Shown here: in pieces, positions 26,663 through 36,509 of the stretch
How positions within the stretch are numbered: the first letter of the stretch is position 1
How the letters are laid out: each line of letters begins with the position of its first letter
Source: Theionarchaea archaeon
GTDB lineage: Archaea > Methanobacteriota_B > Thermococci > Methanofastidiosales > SZ-28-30
Assembly (NCBI GenBank): GCA_018992685.1
Contig: JACVGT010000001.1
Span: forward strand, 1-64,000
DNA: 64,000 nt
Direction of reading: 5' to 3'
The notes under the pieces: model-generated
Told to the model about the DNA's origin: nothing
What the model saw: only the letters and a program-made list of their open reading frames with translations
The model's database searches: none
Program-made: the position numbers and the translations under genes

Positions 26663-27184
26663 ATGATATTAGGAATTTGGGATACCCTCGGTGAAGTTGC
26701 AAGCTACTTTTACGGGTTCTTGGACAGTGCACTGGGGTTTATCTGGGACTGGCCTGGCGTGTACGCGGTATTCATTGTCTCTATCCTGGTGGGAGTGGTA
26801 TCTGTGGGTACGCAGTACTTCCTGGTGGACCAGGAGAAACTAAAAGTCATTCGAAAAGAGATGTCTGATTACCAGAACCGGCTGCTCCAGGCCAAAAAAA
26901 CAGGGAACAAGAAAGAACTGCGGAAACTTGAAGCCAAAGGAAAGAAAGTGAAGGAACAGCAGGCAGAAATGACAGGAATGACCATGAAACCCATGATGCT
27001 TACCATTGTTCCCATCATGGTCTTTTTTGGATGGGTGCGCAGCCAACCTGCAGCCGCCAACTTGGTGATTGATCTTCCCTTTACTCTGCCGTACTTTGGG
27101 AGTACACTGGGCTGGCTGGGCTGGTACTTTCTGTGCAGCTTCTTCTTCTCAACGGCCTTCCGCAAAGTGCTGGACATGGCGTGA
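26663..27184 (+). CDS. EMC3/TMCO1-like (DUF106) membrane insertase homologue
   Basis: 173-residue membrane protein of the archaeal DUF106 family, related to Oxa1/YidC/EMC3, which inserts membrane proteins. Three hydrophobic spans (about residues 35-55, 112-130 and 150-168) with a charged coiled-coil between the first two (KVIRKEMSDYQNRLLQAKKT, then RKLEAKGKKVKEQQAEM). The position after secY is usual in euryarchaea. Confidence 0.9.
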   Translation: MILGIWDTLGEVASYFYGFLDSALGFIWDWPGVYAVFIVSILVGVVSVGTQYFLVDQEKLKVIRKEMSDYQNRLLQAKKTGNKKELRKLEAKGKKVKEQQAEMTGMTMKPMMLTIVPIMVFFGWVRSQPAAANLVIDLPFTLPYFGSTLGWLGWYFLCSFFFSTAFRKVLDMA

Positions 27185-27193
27185 GGTGATGAT

Positions 27194-27430
27194 ATGAGGG
27201 GAATGTACCGTTCAGGTTCAATGAAACGTAAGAAGATCAAGACTCCCAAGAGAACTGTGCTCCGGTTCAGGAGAAAGAAGGGAGGCCTGCATGCCTGTGC
27301 AGAATGCGGCGCAGTGCTCCACGGAGTCGGCACCAGGAAAGGAAAAGGCTCAACACCTTCCCGCATCTATGGTGGGTACTTGTGCCATGCCTGTGTGCGT
27401 AAGAGGTTGGTGGAGTCTGTCAGATCATGA
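27194..27430 (+). CDS. rpl34e: large subunit ribosomal protein eL34
   Basis: 78-residue eL34. Two CxxC pairs (CAECGAVL and CHACVRKR) form the zinc site. The basic N-terminus SGSMKRKKIKTPKRT is typical. Overlaps cmk by four bases. Confidence 0.93.
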   Translation: MRGMYRSGSMKRKKIKTPKRTVLRFRRKKGGLHACAECGAVLHGVGTRKGKGSTPSRIYGGYLCHACVRKRLVESVRS

Positions 27431-27945
27431 TTATCACAGTGGGCGGCTATCCTGGCAGCGGCACGACCACACTGTGTCGCAGGCTGGCTGAGACCTTTGG
27501 GCTCACTCACGTGTATGCAGGACAGATTTTTAGGGAGATGGCTGCCCAGACTGGTGTGACATTAGAGGAATTTGGTGCGACTGCAGAGTCAACTGAGCGC
27601 ATTGATGTGGAAGTGGACAGAAGACAGAGAGAAGCCGCAGTGGACAACACGGTGGTTGAAGGACGGATAACGGCATTCATTGTGGACGCTGACCTGAAGA
27701 TCTGGCTCGTTGCCCCCCTGGAGGTGCGGGCACAGCGCGTGGCCAGCAGGGAGACGATCCCGATTGAAGAAGCTGTCGTCAAGATCACAGAACGGGAAGA
27801 ATCGGAAAGGAAAAGGTATAAAAAGTATTATGATATTGTGATGGAAGATCTCTCATTATATGACCTGATCATTAACACTGAGTTGTGGGACGCCGAAGGT
27901 GTCTTCGAGATCACAAAAGCAGCAATCGAGGTGAGAAAATGGTGA
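27427..27945 (+). CDS. cmk: archaeal-type cytidylate kinase
   Basis: 172-residue kinase that phosphorylates CMP/dCMP using ATP. P-loop in VGGYPGSGTTTLCRRLAE, CMP-binding region EVDRRQREAAVDNTVVEGR, and lid ITEREESERKRYKKYYDI. The archaeal short form is regularly found in this position. Overlaps eL14 by 7 bases. Confidence 0.93.
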   Translation: MIITVGGYPGSGTTTLCRRLAETFGLTHVYAGQIFREMAAQTGVTLEEFGATAESTERIDVEVDRRQREAAVDNTVVEGRITAFIVDADLKIWLVAPLEVRAQRVASRETIPIEEAVVKITEREESERKRYKKYYDIVMEDLSLYDLIINTELWDAEGVFEITKAAIEVRKW

Positions 27946-28172
27946 TGAAAGTAGGACGTGTCTGCACGAAACTGATGGGAAGAGAGGCTGGAGAACTGTG
28001 TGTCGTCGTTGATGTGGTGGATCGGACCTATGCTGTGGTGACAGGACCCAATGTGCGCAGAAGAAAATGCAATGTCAAACATCTGGAACCTCATGCCGCA
28101 GTGGTAGCTGTGGAGAAGGGTGCTTCAGATGAGGTTGTGACAAGAGCACTGGAAAGCGAGGGCTTGGTGTGA
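27939..28172 (+). CDS. rpl14e: large subunit ribosomal protein eL14
   Basis: 77-residue eL14 with an SH3/KOW-like barrel (VGRVCTKLMGREAGELCVVVD, then RRRKCNVKHLEP). ATG at 27939 follows GAGGTGAGAAA. Overlaps both neighbours. Confidence 0.92.
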   Translation: MVMKVGRVCTKLMGREAGELCVVVDVVDRTYAVVTGPNVRRRKCNVKHLEPHAAVVAVEKGASDEVVTRALESEGLV

Positions 28173-29119
28173 TCTTTGAAAGGACCGAGGCAGAAACGTC
28201 AGAGAAATTCGGGAAAAAGCCTGAAGAGAGAAGTGTAGAGGAGCTCTTGTCCTTTGCAGTTATTAACCTGGATAAGCCACGTGGTCCCACCAGTCACGAG
28301 GTCGTTTCCTGGGTTAAGGGGATTTTGCATGTTGATAAGGCTGGACACAGTGGCACGCTGGATCCAAAAGTGACAGGAGTTCTCCCTGTGGCTGTCAAGA
28401 AAGCTACCAAAGCACTGCAGGTTCTCTTGTTGGGGAGCAAGGAATATGTGGGTGTCATGCATCTCCACGGAACTGTGGGTGAAAAGGAGGTCCTCAGTGT
28501 GTTTAAGGAGTTTACCACAGTCATCTATCAGAAGCCTCCGGTAAAATCTGCAGTTGCCAGGAGAGTGAGAAGGAGAAAGATTCATAAGCTCGAGCTTCTA
28601 GAAATGGATGGGAAGGACGTGCTCTTCCGCGTTTCCACACAGGCAGGAACCTATATCAGAAAGTTGTGCTATGATATGGGACTGGTGCTGGGTGTGGGAG
28701 CAAACATGGCTGAACTGAGGCGGACCAGGGTTTCCCACTTCGTTGAAGAGGAGAGCGTGTATCTGCAGGATGTCCTGGATTCATATATCTTTTACCAAGA
28801 GGAACGAGATGAGACAGAACTGCGACGATGCTTGAAGCCCGTGGAGACTGTGGTGCGGAACATTGCCAAGGTATGGATTCAGGATTCAGCCGTGGATTCA
28901 GTGTGTCATGGCGCTGAGCTGGCAGTTCCAGGGGTGGTCAGGTTGGAGCCTGTTGAAGAGCTGGGACAGACCGTAGCGGTCATGACGCTGAAGGATGAGC
29001 TGGTGGCTCTGGGACGATCGGAGATGACCACAAAAGATATATTGGAGAGGAACAAAGGTATCGCAGTGACAACAGAACGAGTGCTCATGGAACGCGGAAC
29101 CTATCCTAGAAATTGGTGA
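28169..29119 (+). CDS. cbf5: tRNA/rRNA pseudouridine synthase Cbf5
   Basis: 316-residue catalytic subunit of H/ACA RNPs and tRNA pseudouridine-55 synthase. The catalytic aspartate is in HSGTLDPKVTGVLPV. The motif INLDKPRGPTSHEVVSWVK precedes it, and a PUA domain occupies about residues 235-310. GTG start overlapping the eL14 stop. A tRNA-Ser follows after one base, so the two are probably co-transcribed. Confidence 0.94.
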   Translation: MIFERTEAETSEKFGKKPEERSVEELLSFAVINLDKPRGPTSHEVVSWVKGILHVDKAGHSGTLDPKVTGVLPVAVKKATKALQVLLLGSKEYVGVMHLHGTVGEKEVLSVFKEFTTVIYQKPPVKSAVARRVRRRKIHKLELLEMDGKDVLFRVSTQAGTYIRKLCYDMGLVLGVGANMAELRRTRVSHFVEEESVYLQDVLDSYIFYQEERDETELRRCLKPVETVVRNIAKVWIQDSAVDSVCHGAELAVPGVVRLEPVEELGQTVAVMTLKDELVALGRSEMTTKDILERNKGIAVTTERVLMERGTYPRNW

Positions 29120-29120
29120 T

Positions 29121-29209
29121 GCCGGGGTTGTCGAGTTCGGTAAGGCGCGGGCCTGGAGAGCCCGTGGGGCGCAAGCCCCGCGAGGGTTCAAATCCCTCCC
29201 CCGGCGCCA
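29121..29209 (+). tRNA. tRNA-Ser(GGA), CCA encoded
   Basis: A complete class II tRNA. The acceptor stem GCCGGGG/CCCCGGC closes at 29121-29127 and 29199-29205. The anticodon stem CGGGC/GCCCG holds a 7-base loop CTGGAGA with anticodon GGA. A long variable arm (GGGGC/GCCCC) and T arm GAGGG-TTCAAAT-CCCTC follow. Discriminator G and encoded CCA end at 29209. A tyrosine integrase remnant starts 59 bases later, so this gene is a likely integration site. Confidence 0.95.
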
Positions 29210-29267
29210 GACATCCTGTCCAAATCCTAAGCCAAATGTTCATGAAGGAGAGGGTTGAAGAGGGGGT

Positions 29268-29786
29268 ATGAAGTCTGAAGAATTAGAAAGACGGGTTGAT
29301 AGTAGTTATGAGAAATATGGGTGGACTGAAGAGCAGAGAAAGGTTTTTGATAAGTTTATTGATGAACGGTATGCTAATTTCAGGAAGCCAGAGAACACAT
29401 TGCGTTCTTACCTTGACCTTTTGAACCAGGTTGTCCTGAAGATAAAGAAGCCTTTCTCAGAGATTACCTATGATGATCTCATACCTCTGTTGAGGGACTG
29501 GCAGAATCGATATGGAAAGAGTACGATGCACGGCAGGAAATGTAAGTTGAAAGCTTTTCTCCGCTGGGAAAGTGGTAACAAGCACGATCCACGGGTGGAT
29601 AGGATTCGTTCAGGGGGATATGTGTCACCAGTGACAATCCATGATCTACTGACAGATGATGAGATTATCGCCTTGAGGAATGTGGCCAAGGATGATCCTC
29701 GAGACCTTGCTTTAGTTGATTTTCATTTGCTTTGAGGTCCTCGTCCTGCAGAGAGTGCTAAATTGAAAATCAAAGATGTGCCTTAA
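29268..29786 (+). pseudogene. tyrosine recombinase (integrase), broken
   Basis: The first 155 codons encode the core-binding domain and start of the catalytic domain of an XerC/phage-type tyrosine recombinase (FRKPENTLRSYLDLLNQV, LTDDEIIALRNVA). A TGA at 29733-29735 interrupts the hallmark box around the first catalytic arginine: reading continues in frame as GPRPAESAKLKIKDV before a TAA at 29784. Beyond that only scraps such as IKKIPFIVKEKN remain, and the later catalytic residues are missing. RBS GAGGGGGT overlaps the ATG region. Its place beside tRNA-Ser points to an old integrated element. Confidence 0.8.
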
Positions 29787-29936
29787 AAAGCTCATAATAA
29801 AGAAGATTCCCTTCATCGTCAAAGAGAAAAACACTGAATAGCTGATCTTGCCTAAGAGTTGGGTATCCGGGTCCTGGTATTGTTTAGTAACCATATTCTA
29901 CAATTATATTCCCCGAACGACCATAAACATCAAGTG

Positions 29937-30164
29937 TTATGATAATCCCATGGGTAAAGTTATCTGAATTTCAATTGGAGGGGGTGGAGGGGCCGGAGGA
30001 GGGCTATCCTTTTCTTCTTGGTCATCGCCCTCATTATCATTTCCACTGCTTCCCTCTGAGCGCATGGCTTTTCCTCGCCAGTGATGACTGATCAAAGCTA
30101 CTACTGCAATTGTCATCCCCACAAACAGACAAAAGGGCAGGATAGTGACAGAGAGCAAAATCAA
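29937..30164 (-). CDS. small membrane protein with proline-rich tail
   Basis: A 75-residue frame with a TTG start after GAGTGAT. One hydrophobic span at residues 1-27 is followed by a charged, low-complexity tail (GNDNEGDDQEEKDS, then a run of prolines). Family unknown. It is the last of three leftward genes after the large RHS gene. A start further upstream is not available. Confidence 0.4.
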   Translation of the reverse strand: MILLSVTILPFCLFVGMTIAVVALISHHWRGKAMRSEGSSGNDNEGDDQEEKDSPPPAPPPPPIEIQITLPMGLS

Positions 30165-30205
30165 TCACTCTTTCTTGTACATTGATAAATATAGGTGATT
30201 TTTTA

Positions 30206-30703
30206 TCAGAAAGACTCTCCAGTTTCTTTTGACCTCGCAGCCAGTAGTAACTCATCGTATATCTTGTGTGTCTTTTCCATAGTTCCTTTCAGAATAGAGC
30301 ATGTTTCTGCCGTAAAATAGTATCTTATGCTAGAATTTTGAATCATCAACCAGTTAAATCCACCATTGGTATATAACTTCATTCCTATCCATTCTATCTT
30401 CGATTCATGCAAGTTAAATGCAAATTCGAGGATTTCTCCTGATTTTAAGTAGAAATATGTAGCTCTAGAATTTATAATCAGTAGTATTCCATCGCTGTCT
30501 GAAAAAGAAAAACGCCAAGCCTGAGAAAATCGTATTTGAGAACAATACCTGACGGGAAACCACCTTCCTTGATCCAACAAGTGAGTCCTGGCTTCTATTA
30601 TCTTTTCGCGATCTTTTCTCCTCTTTTTTGCCTCATATCGTTCTTGAAGAAACATTGAGACTGTTGCGGCTCCAACTAAGATAAGCATTATTTCAATTAG
30701 CAT
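30206..30703 (-). CDS. single-span membrane protein downstream of the RHS gene
   Basis: 165 residues. The ATG at 30703 is chosen because GAGGAGGA lies 5 bases upstream. An N-terminal membrane span (MLIEIMLILVGAATVSMFLQ) is followed by a basic stretch and about 110 soluble residues rich in aromatics. Not recognised. RHS toxins are commonly followed by an immunity gene, and a membrane-anchored protein of this size directly downstream is a candidate, but this rests on position only. Confidence 0.6.
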   Translation of the reverse strand: MLIEIMLILVGAATVSMFLQERYEAKKRRKDREKIIEARTHLLDQGRWFPVRYCSQIRFSQAWRFSFSDSDGILLIINSRATYFYLKSGEILEFAFNLHESKIEWIGMKLYTNGGFNWLMIQNSSIRYYFTAETCSILKGTMEKTHKIYDELLLAARSKETGESF

Positions 30704-30827
30704 TATATTCCTCCTCATGTTGTATACAGACACTCTGTCTGTTTCTATCTTCTTGGGTAAATTGGTCCAAGATATCCTGGTCACTGCAGAGATATTCAAA
30801 TCTCACATCATCTTACCTTCCTGTGAC

Positions 30828-33800
30828 TTATTTAGCTTTCGGAACAGCATTTCCTCTCCTGTCCCAAATACTTTCCATGTGCCTATAATAAATATATGAG
30901 AACACTGTGTATCCAAGTCCTGCAATGGCACCTGCGAGGCCAAAATAAGCAAAAAGTATTTTCTTTCCTATAAAGGAAAGAATACCAAGAATACCCGACG
31001 CTCCTCCAACTAGCAGCCCTCTTAGGCTGCTTTTATTTTCATACTCCAGTTCCTTGTCGTGACAAAATTCTTGGAGAGCATCGATCGCGATCGCAAAGTC
31101 TTCCGGATCGATATCATGCTTATCTAGAAATTCCATGGCTGTCTTTACGCCCACCGGTCTTTCATCTTCCACAGGGACAAAATCATCAAATGAAATGAAA
31201 ACGTAGTCTGCAATGTTGCCATCATTATCATAGTAGATGATAGCAAGTCCTTCCTGGGTATTATAGAATCCATTTTCATCTAGTGTCCACAATTCAGCCA
31301 CTGCAACGCCTACGTTCCCAGACCGCTGAACTGGAGTTCTCAGAACCAGCAATTCGTCATCTCCATAGGGAAGTGTATGTGGAGTTTCTTGCTCTCCCTC
31401 TCCTTCACCTCCTCCTCCATCATCTTCTTTCTCTTCCTCTTCCTTTTCTTCTGAATTGTATGAACTTCCAGGATTACCTATGTCATGGAGAGTTCTATCC
31501 AATCCCATGGGGTCTACATATCTCACAGGATTATTCTGGCAATATGAATATCCATTTAAACTCTGAGGATTTGAAATCATGCCTTTGAATGGATCTCTGG
31601 TGATGAACCGCCCGATCTCAGGGTCATAATAACGCGCGCCGCAATAATATAATCCAGTAATATCTCTCTCCTGTCCAGAGAACAAGTAATCTTCAGAGCC
31701 TTCCTCAATGCAAGCCTCACCAAAGGGATGATAAGTTATTGCAGCAACAATGTTTTTATCATTATCAGTTATTTGCCTTGTAGAACCAATATGATCAGTA
31801 TGGTAGTAGAAGATATTTGATTCACCCTGAATAGTGGTTCTTTTTGCTATTCTTCCAGTTGGACCGTAAATATAGGAAGCAGAACCGTTAGAATTCTCTT
31901 CATACAACACATTTGCACCAAAATATATATATCTCGTGGTGACCCCATTTTCTGCCACTTGTAGTCGCCTTCCGATTCCATCATACTTGTATTCTCCCAG
32001 TGTTGCGCTGTTTTTTTCAACTCCAGTTAGTCTATTGGCATAATCATAAGTGTAAACCCAAGAATCAGTGCTTGTTGTTCTTTCCGTCATATTCCCATTG
32101 GAATTATAGGAAAAAGAAGTATCATTTGACAACGCAGTGACCTCATTGACAGAATTGACCGTATAAGTAATCCCATCTTTTCCTATTCTATTTCCTGTTT
32201 TATCATAGGAATACGTATGAGACCAGGAAGTACAGCTAGCAGATGTCAATCGATCAAGCCCATCATAACTATAGGATTCAGTGTTAGAATGCCATGAATC
32301 ACTGGTGTCTCTCCATGCGTTGGCGAGTTGGGTGATGTTGCTATTATTATCATACGTGTAATCAAGGTCCAAGAAGAAGGTTTCACCATTCTTTAAATCA
32401 ATAGTAGATATCCTATCCCTTGAATCATAAGAGAAAGTTGCCCGCAGATCATTCCCATAATCAACTTGTGTCAACAGACTTTCCACATTGTATTGCACAT
32501 TATCAAGGATGATTTCATCATTTGAGCCATCTACATACCGCTTGACATCAGTAATCCTGTTAAGATCGTCATATGAATATGTGATTTCCATGGTGTCTGG
32601 ATAGGTCAACTTTATGAGCCGACCAGCGATATCGTACTGGTATGACACAATATATGCCTCTATTGAGATATGTCTTGTCTCAGAAATTATTCTTTCCCAA
32701 GAATCATAGGTATTTTCGGTATAGTCTCCGGTGCTTATTGCATCATCATCCATTCTCACTACATTCGAATTCAAATCATAGGTCACAGTAACGGTAGAGG
32801 TGTCCTGATACTGTACCTGCAACAGCCTATTCAAGGAATCGTACGTAATAGTGGTTTCGTTATCTTCAGCATCAGTCAGAGATGTCACATTTCCAACATT
32901 ATTGTATTGATATTCTTCCCAAGTGGAATCAGGATAGGTGATTCTTGTTACTCCGAACAAAGAGGTATAGGTATAAGAGGTGGTGTGGCTTTCCGCATCT
33001 GTGAAAGACGTCAAATTACCAACTTCGTTGTATTGATAAGTCGTGGTTGCAAAGGTATCAGCAGTGTACTCTTCTTCCACTTTCACCAATTGACCAAGCC
33101 AATTGAACCAACCGATCTTATCATATCCTCGCCCATTTGTTAAGGTGACTTTGTTGTTGCTATCATCATATGACCAAGAGACTGAAGAAGAATCTGGGTA
33201 TGAGATCTGGAGTGCACGACCCAAAAAGTCGTAGGTGTATGTTTGCATTTGATTGAGTGGATTTGTCACCGTTGATATAAGATCATTGTATAACCAGGCA
33301 TATGATACTGTAGCATAAAGTGTACCTGATCCATAAGTTCCAGTGTACCATCTAGAACTCTGCAGCCTACCCAGTCTATCGTATTCTTGCACTATATGAT
33401 GCCTCAGTTGGTCTATAATGGTGATTTTTCTATTGGTATCATCAAAGATAGCTTCTATATAAGATCTCTGGGCTTGACCAGATAGTAATGGGAACTCTTT
33501 CTTGGTCACTCTACCCAAGAGATCATATGTAAATAAGTAATCATAGCCAGATCCAATGCTAACTCCTTCAGGCTGTTGTATGGAAGTAATCCATCCCCTG
33601 TTGGAGTCATAGGTGGCTTTGCTGGTGATAGTATCCTGACCCACAGTAGCTGAGATTTCTGTCAAGTATGCATAAGAATAGGTGGCAGAATAGGTTAAAG
33701 AGAGGTTATTGGATTCAGCATCGGTAATGGACGTGACATTTCCATAGGTGTCATACTGCATACTCGTGGTGTAGGTATCTGGTGAATTATCCACAGGGAC

Positions 33801-36509
33801 ATACAGTGCCCAGGAGAACTTGGTGTTCTGTGCAGAGGATTCAGTGAAATACAAGGTATTTTCACCATTTGTCAATCCAGTAACAGCGACCTGAGCTGTG
33901 GTATTCTTCAGATTGCTGGAAATAAGTTTCCAGTTGGATTCATTTACATCATACTGGACCTGTGCAGGATACGCTTTCCAATACGCAGTTACTGAAAAGC
34001 TATGTGACTGCTGGTTACAAGAAGGATTTGTCGAACAGCCTTGATACCCCAGAGTGTTGGGGTAGTGGGTAAAAGGTCCAATGTAGGCCCAGCCCTGGTA
34101 TATAGTAACGTCGGGGAAAACACCGCATGAATAGGTATAGTATGTCTTGTAATTACTGGACTGCCAGCTACAGAGTGTCCAGGTGGCATCATGGCATCCA
34201 GTTCCGTAATTTGGAGTGTAGGAATGTACTTCTGAGTAGGTGGGATCAGAGGCTAGCCCGGTGATCTGTAATATGGCATTTCCAGCTACCGAATAGCCTG
34301 TTAAATCCACGGGGAAAGAAGTGCTGCTTGTATTCTCATTAAAGGTCCCAGAAAAGGTTTGATATGAGGTGTAATTTCCAAATAAAGAGTCAGATTCTGT
34401 GGGATGAGCCTCCCCGTCATAGGTCACATATACTTCTTTCACATAGGTACTGTCCTGCTTTTCTGCCATGCCGATCAAGGCTGTATGTACAGAGGAGGGG
34501 ACAGTGCTATTGGAGAATTTGTTGGTGAAGGTCTGTTTTATGGCACCTGTATTATCCATGAAGAACCCCGAACCATTAGTGTTAGAATACGAGAAAAACG
34601 TCTCATGGCCTTCTGCATTTTTAGTATAGGTGATGTTCCCCCAGTTATCATAAGAAAAGTAGGTAGTATAAGAAAGTGTCGATCCATCATTATATACATT
34701 TGATTGCGTAACCGCCTTTTGGGAATTATAAGTATATGTGTATTTTCTGATGGGTGTTGCTGATTCATCCTTGGTTATCTGTTCTGTGATTAATCCACTG
34801 CTGTTTATAGTGAAGTGATTAGAACCTTTCGTAGTATCTGATTCATTCTTTACGGTGGCGACAGAAGATGTGATTGCCTCTAATGTCCCTGTGTAGGAGA
34901 AAACCATGTGGCGCACCTGACTCGTCTCATATACCCTCTGGTCAGTGACATAGTACTTATAGTAATCATTATCGGAGAACCTATCATACGAGTATGTTGT
35001 ATACCCCGTGGTGGCATACGCTATCTGGGATAGCAACCAGTAGTTATATCCACTGTTGTAGTAGTAACTGGTTCTCCTATCCAGGAAATCATCCATCCAC
35101 TGCAGACACCCGTTTCCATCATATGAGTATTCTAATTCGGCACTGTTATACGTGATTTTCCATAATCGACCACTGGAGTAACTGAGGCTGAGTGTCCGTC
35201 CAATGGTGTCCGTTATAGTGGTTAAAATGCCACTCTGATAGGTAAAATCAATACTGTTCCCATCAATATCTCGGATTTGAGTCAACTTCCCGGAGGTATC
35301 AAACTCATAAACTGTACCGCTGGCCATGGTCAACGTATATGTGTTATTCCCATTCTTCACTAGGGTGAAATGAGAGCCGACATGATTTTCAAAGGTATTA
35401 CTCACCCAAGAGATCTTGTATGCTGTCCCCCCCCATAGGTGCAGGTATTTCGTCCCAACATATGGGAAGTCGAGCGACCAGCCCTTACCCAGATCTACAG
35501 GAGGAGCTTCATAATCATAGGGGCTACTTCCATAGAATACTGCAGGGGTCTGGTATACCCTACTGATGTTTACGTTTAGACTTCGTCCTGGAATCACTAA
35601 ATCCGTTTGGGTAATAGTTAGTAACCCATTGGCAGGGTTGACAAACTCCTTCAGATTCCTGAAATACTGTCCATACGGTGTCAACCCTGAAGACTCCCAA
35701 GCATCTTCAAAAGTCTGCATGGAAGGGTCAATCACTACAGGGTATTGAGCAGACCTAAGCCATTCTTGTCCTGATGCATCAATCACTTTGTGCAGTTCAT
35801 ATCCTGTTTCCGTCTCAACTAGATCATAATGGACATCAGTACAAACTGAGCCTCTATCGTCCTTCATAAACGGAGCAAGTATTTCAACTATAGGGTTCCC
35901 ATCTGAAGAGAACAGCAACGATCCAGTTTCAGTATACTCTGGTGTCATTTTATCCCAGGAAATCTCATATATGAACCATTCACTCTTTATGAACTCAGAA
36001 AGTACCAGTCTCTCTGTTAATAACGATGTGTCTACCTCATATTCCATATCTACAGAACTAAATACACCAGAGACAGAAAGTGTATTGTCCTCAGAATCAC
36101 TCTCCTCAGCCTGCACTTCCCCCGAATCACTCTCCACCAATTCCAGTTCAATCCAAGTTTCTCCAATCTCCATTCTCATGGTTTGTCCATCGAAGAATGC
36201 TGTATAATATGGAGAATTTGCCATATACTCATAATCCTGGTTGCTACTGGAGTGAACCTGCAATGGCTCATGACTGGGAGATTCTGTATATCCATAATTC
36301 TCTTCAATACCATAAACTCCATCCTGCAGCGTAACATGTCGTAACCTGTCAAGTGAACTTCCGAACACTATTTCTTCGGAAGGTATATCTGTCATTCCAG
36401 CCAAGAGTTGGACATTAAATAGGAGACCCATAAAAAGAATGGCACCAATATAAGTAACTTTTGAGATTCTGAGAACCTCATTAACTGTACCTACATCTCT
36501 CATCTTCAT
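30828..36509 (-). CDS. giant secreted RHS/YD-repeat protein
   Basis: 1,893 residues. A signal peptide (hydrophobic segment YIGAILFMGLLFNVQLLAG) is followed by an N-terminal domain of about 300 residues, a DUF6531-like entry (FVNPANGLLTITQTDLVIPG), and more than twenty YD repeats (for example SYDDSNNKVTLTNGRGYDK, TYSYDKTGNRIGKDG). It ends in a complete RHS core (YHTDHIGSTRQITDNDKNIV, FSGQERDITGLYYCGARYYD, IGRFITRDP, NNPVRYVDPMGL). After the DPxGL box, where RHS proteins carry variable toxin or effector tips, about 230 residues follow. They consist of an acidic/glycine linker, a domain with WTLDENGFYNTQEG, and two hydrophobic spans near the end. Start 36509 follows GGAGGT. RHS shells enclose their tip. 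The target here is unknown. Confidence 0.93.
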   Translation of the reverse strand: MKMRDVGTVNEVLRISKVTYIGAILFMGLLFNVQLLAGMTDIPSEEIVFGSSLDRLRHVTLQDGVYGIEENYGYTESPSHEPLQVHSSSNQDYEYMANSPYYTAFFDGQTMRMEIGETWIELELVESDSGEVQAEESDSEDNTLSVSGVFSSVDMEYEVDTSLLTERLVLSEFIKSEWFIYEISWDKMTPEYTETGSLLFSSDGNPIVEILAPFMKDDRGSVCTDVHYDLVETETGYELHKVIDASGQEWLRSAQYPVVIDPSMQTFEDAWESSGLTPYGQYFRNLKEFVNPANGLLTITQTDLVIPGRSLNVNISRVYQTPAVFYGSSPYDYEAPPVDLGKGWSLDFPYVGTKYLHLWGGTAYKISWVSNTFENHVGSHFTLVKNGNNTYTLTMASGTVYEFDTSGKLTQIRDIDGNSIDFTYQSGILTTITDTIGRTLSLSYSSGRLWKITYNSAELEYSYDGNGCLQWMDDFLDRRTSYYYNSGYNYWLLSQIAYATTGYTTYSYDRFSDNDYYKYYVTDQRVYETSQVRHMVFSYTGTLEAITSSVATVKNESDTTKGSNHFTINSSGLITEQITKDESATPIRKYTYTYNSQKAVTQSNVYNDGSTLSYTTYFSYDNWGNITYTKNAEGHETFFSYSNTNGSGFFMDNTGAIKQTFTNKFSNSTVPSSVHTALIGMAEKQDSTYVKEVYVTYDGEAHPTESDSLFGNYTSYQTFSGTFNENTSSTSFPVDLTGYSVAGNAILQITGLASDPTYSEVHSYTPNYGTGCHDATWTLCSWQSSNYKTYYTYSCGVFPDVTIYQGWAYIGPFTHYPNTLGYQGCSTNPSCNQQSHSFSVTAYWKAYPAQVQYDVNESNWKLISSNLKNTTAQVAVTGLTNGENTLYFTESSAQNTKFSWALYVPVDNSPDTYTTSMQYDTYGNVTSITDAESNNLSLTYSATYSYAYLTEISATVGQDTITSKATYDSNRGWITSIQQPEGVSIGSGYDYLFTYDLLGRVTKKEFPLLSGQAQRSYIEAIFDDTNRKITIIDQLRHHIVQEYDRLGRLQSSRWYTGTYGSGTLYATVSYAWLYNDLISTVTNPLNQMQTYTYDFLGRALQISYPDSSSVSWSYDDSNNKVTLTNGRGYDKIGWFNWLGQLVKVEEEYTADTFATTTYQYNEVGNLTSFTDAESHTTSYTYTSLFGVTRITYPDSTWEEYQYNNVGNVTSLTDAEDNETTITYDSLNRLLQVQYQDTSTVTVTYDLNSNVVRMDDDAISTGDYTENTYDSWERIISETRHISIEAYIVSYQYDIAGRLIKLTYPDTMEITYSYDDLNRITDVKRYVDGSNDEIILDNVQYNVESLLTQVDYGNDLRATFSYDSRDRISTIDLKNGETFFLDLDYTYDNNSNITQLANAWRDTSDSWHSNTESYSYDGLDRLTSASCTSWSHTYSYDKTGNRIGKDGITYTVNSVNEVTALSNDTSFSYNSNGNMTERTTSTDSWVYTYDYANRLTGVEKNSATLGEYKYDGIGRRLQVAENGVTTRYIYFGANVLYEENSNGSASYIYGPTGRIAKRTTIQGESNIFYYHTDHIGSTRQITDNDKNIVAAITYHPFGEACIEEGSEDYLFSGQERDITGLYYCGARYYDPEIGRFITRDPFKGMISNPQSLNGYSYCQNNPVRYVDPMGLDRTLHDIGNPGSSYNSEEKEEEEKEDDGGGGEGEGEQETPHTLPYGDDELLVLRTPVQRSGNVGVAVAELWTLDENGFYNTQEGLAIIYYDNDGNIADYVFISFDDFVPVEDERPVGVKTAMEFLDKHDIDPEDFAIAIDALQEFCHDKELEYENKSSLRGLLVGGASGILGILSFIGKKILFAYFGLAGAIAGLGYTVFSYIYYRHMESIWDRRGNAVPKAK

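Noticed and set aside
29733..29735. TGA as a reassigned sense codon
   Set aside because: TGA serves as a normal stop for many genes in the window, so an in-frame nonsense change is simpler.
30037..30255. 72-codon minus-strand frame
   Set aside because: It overlaps the ends of two better supported genes in another frame and lacks a ribosome binding site.
32100..35300. Repetitive DNA that might be a tandem repeat or mobile element
   Set aside because: It is protein-level YD repetition within one intact reading frame.
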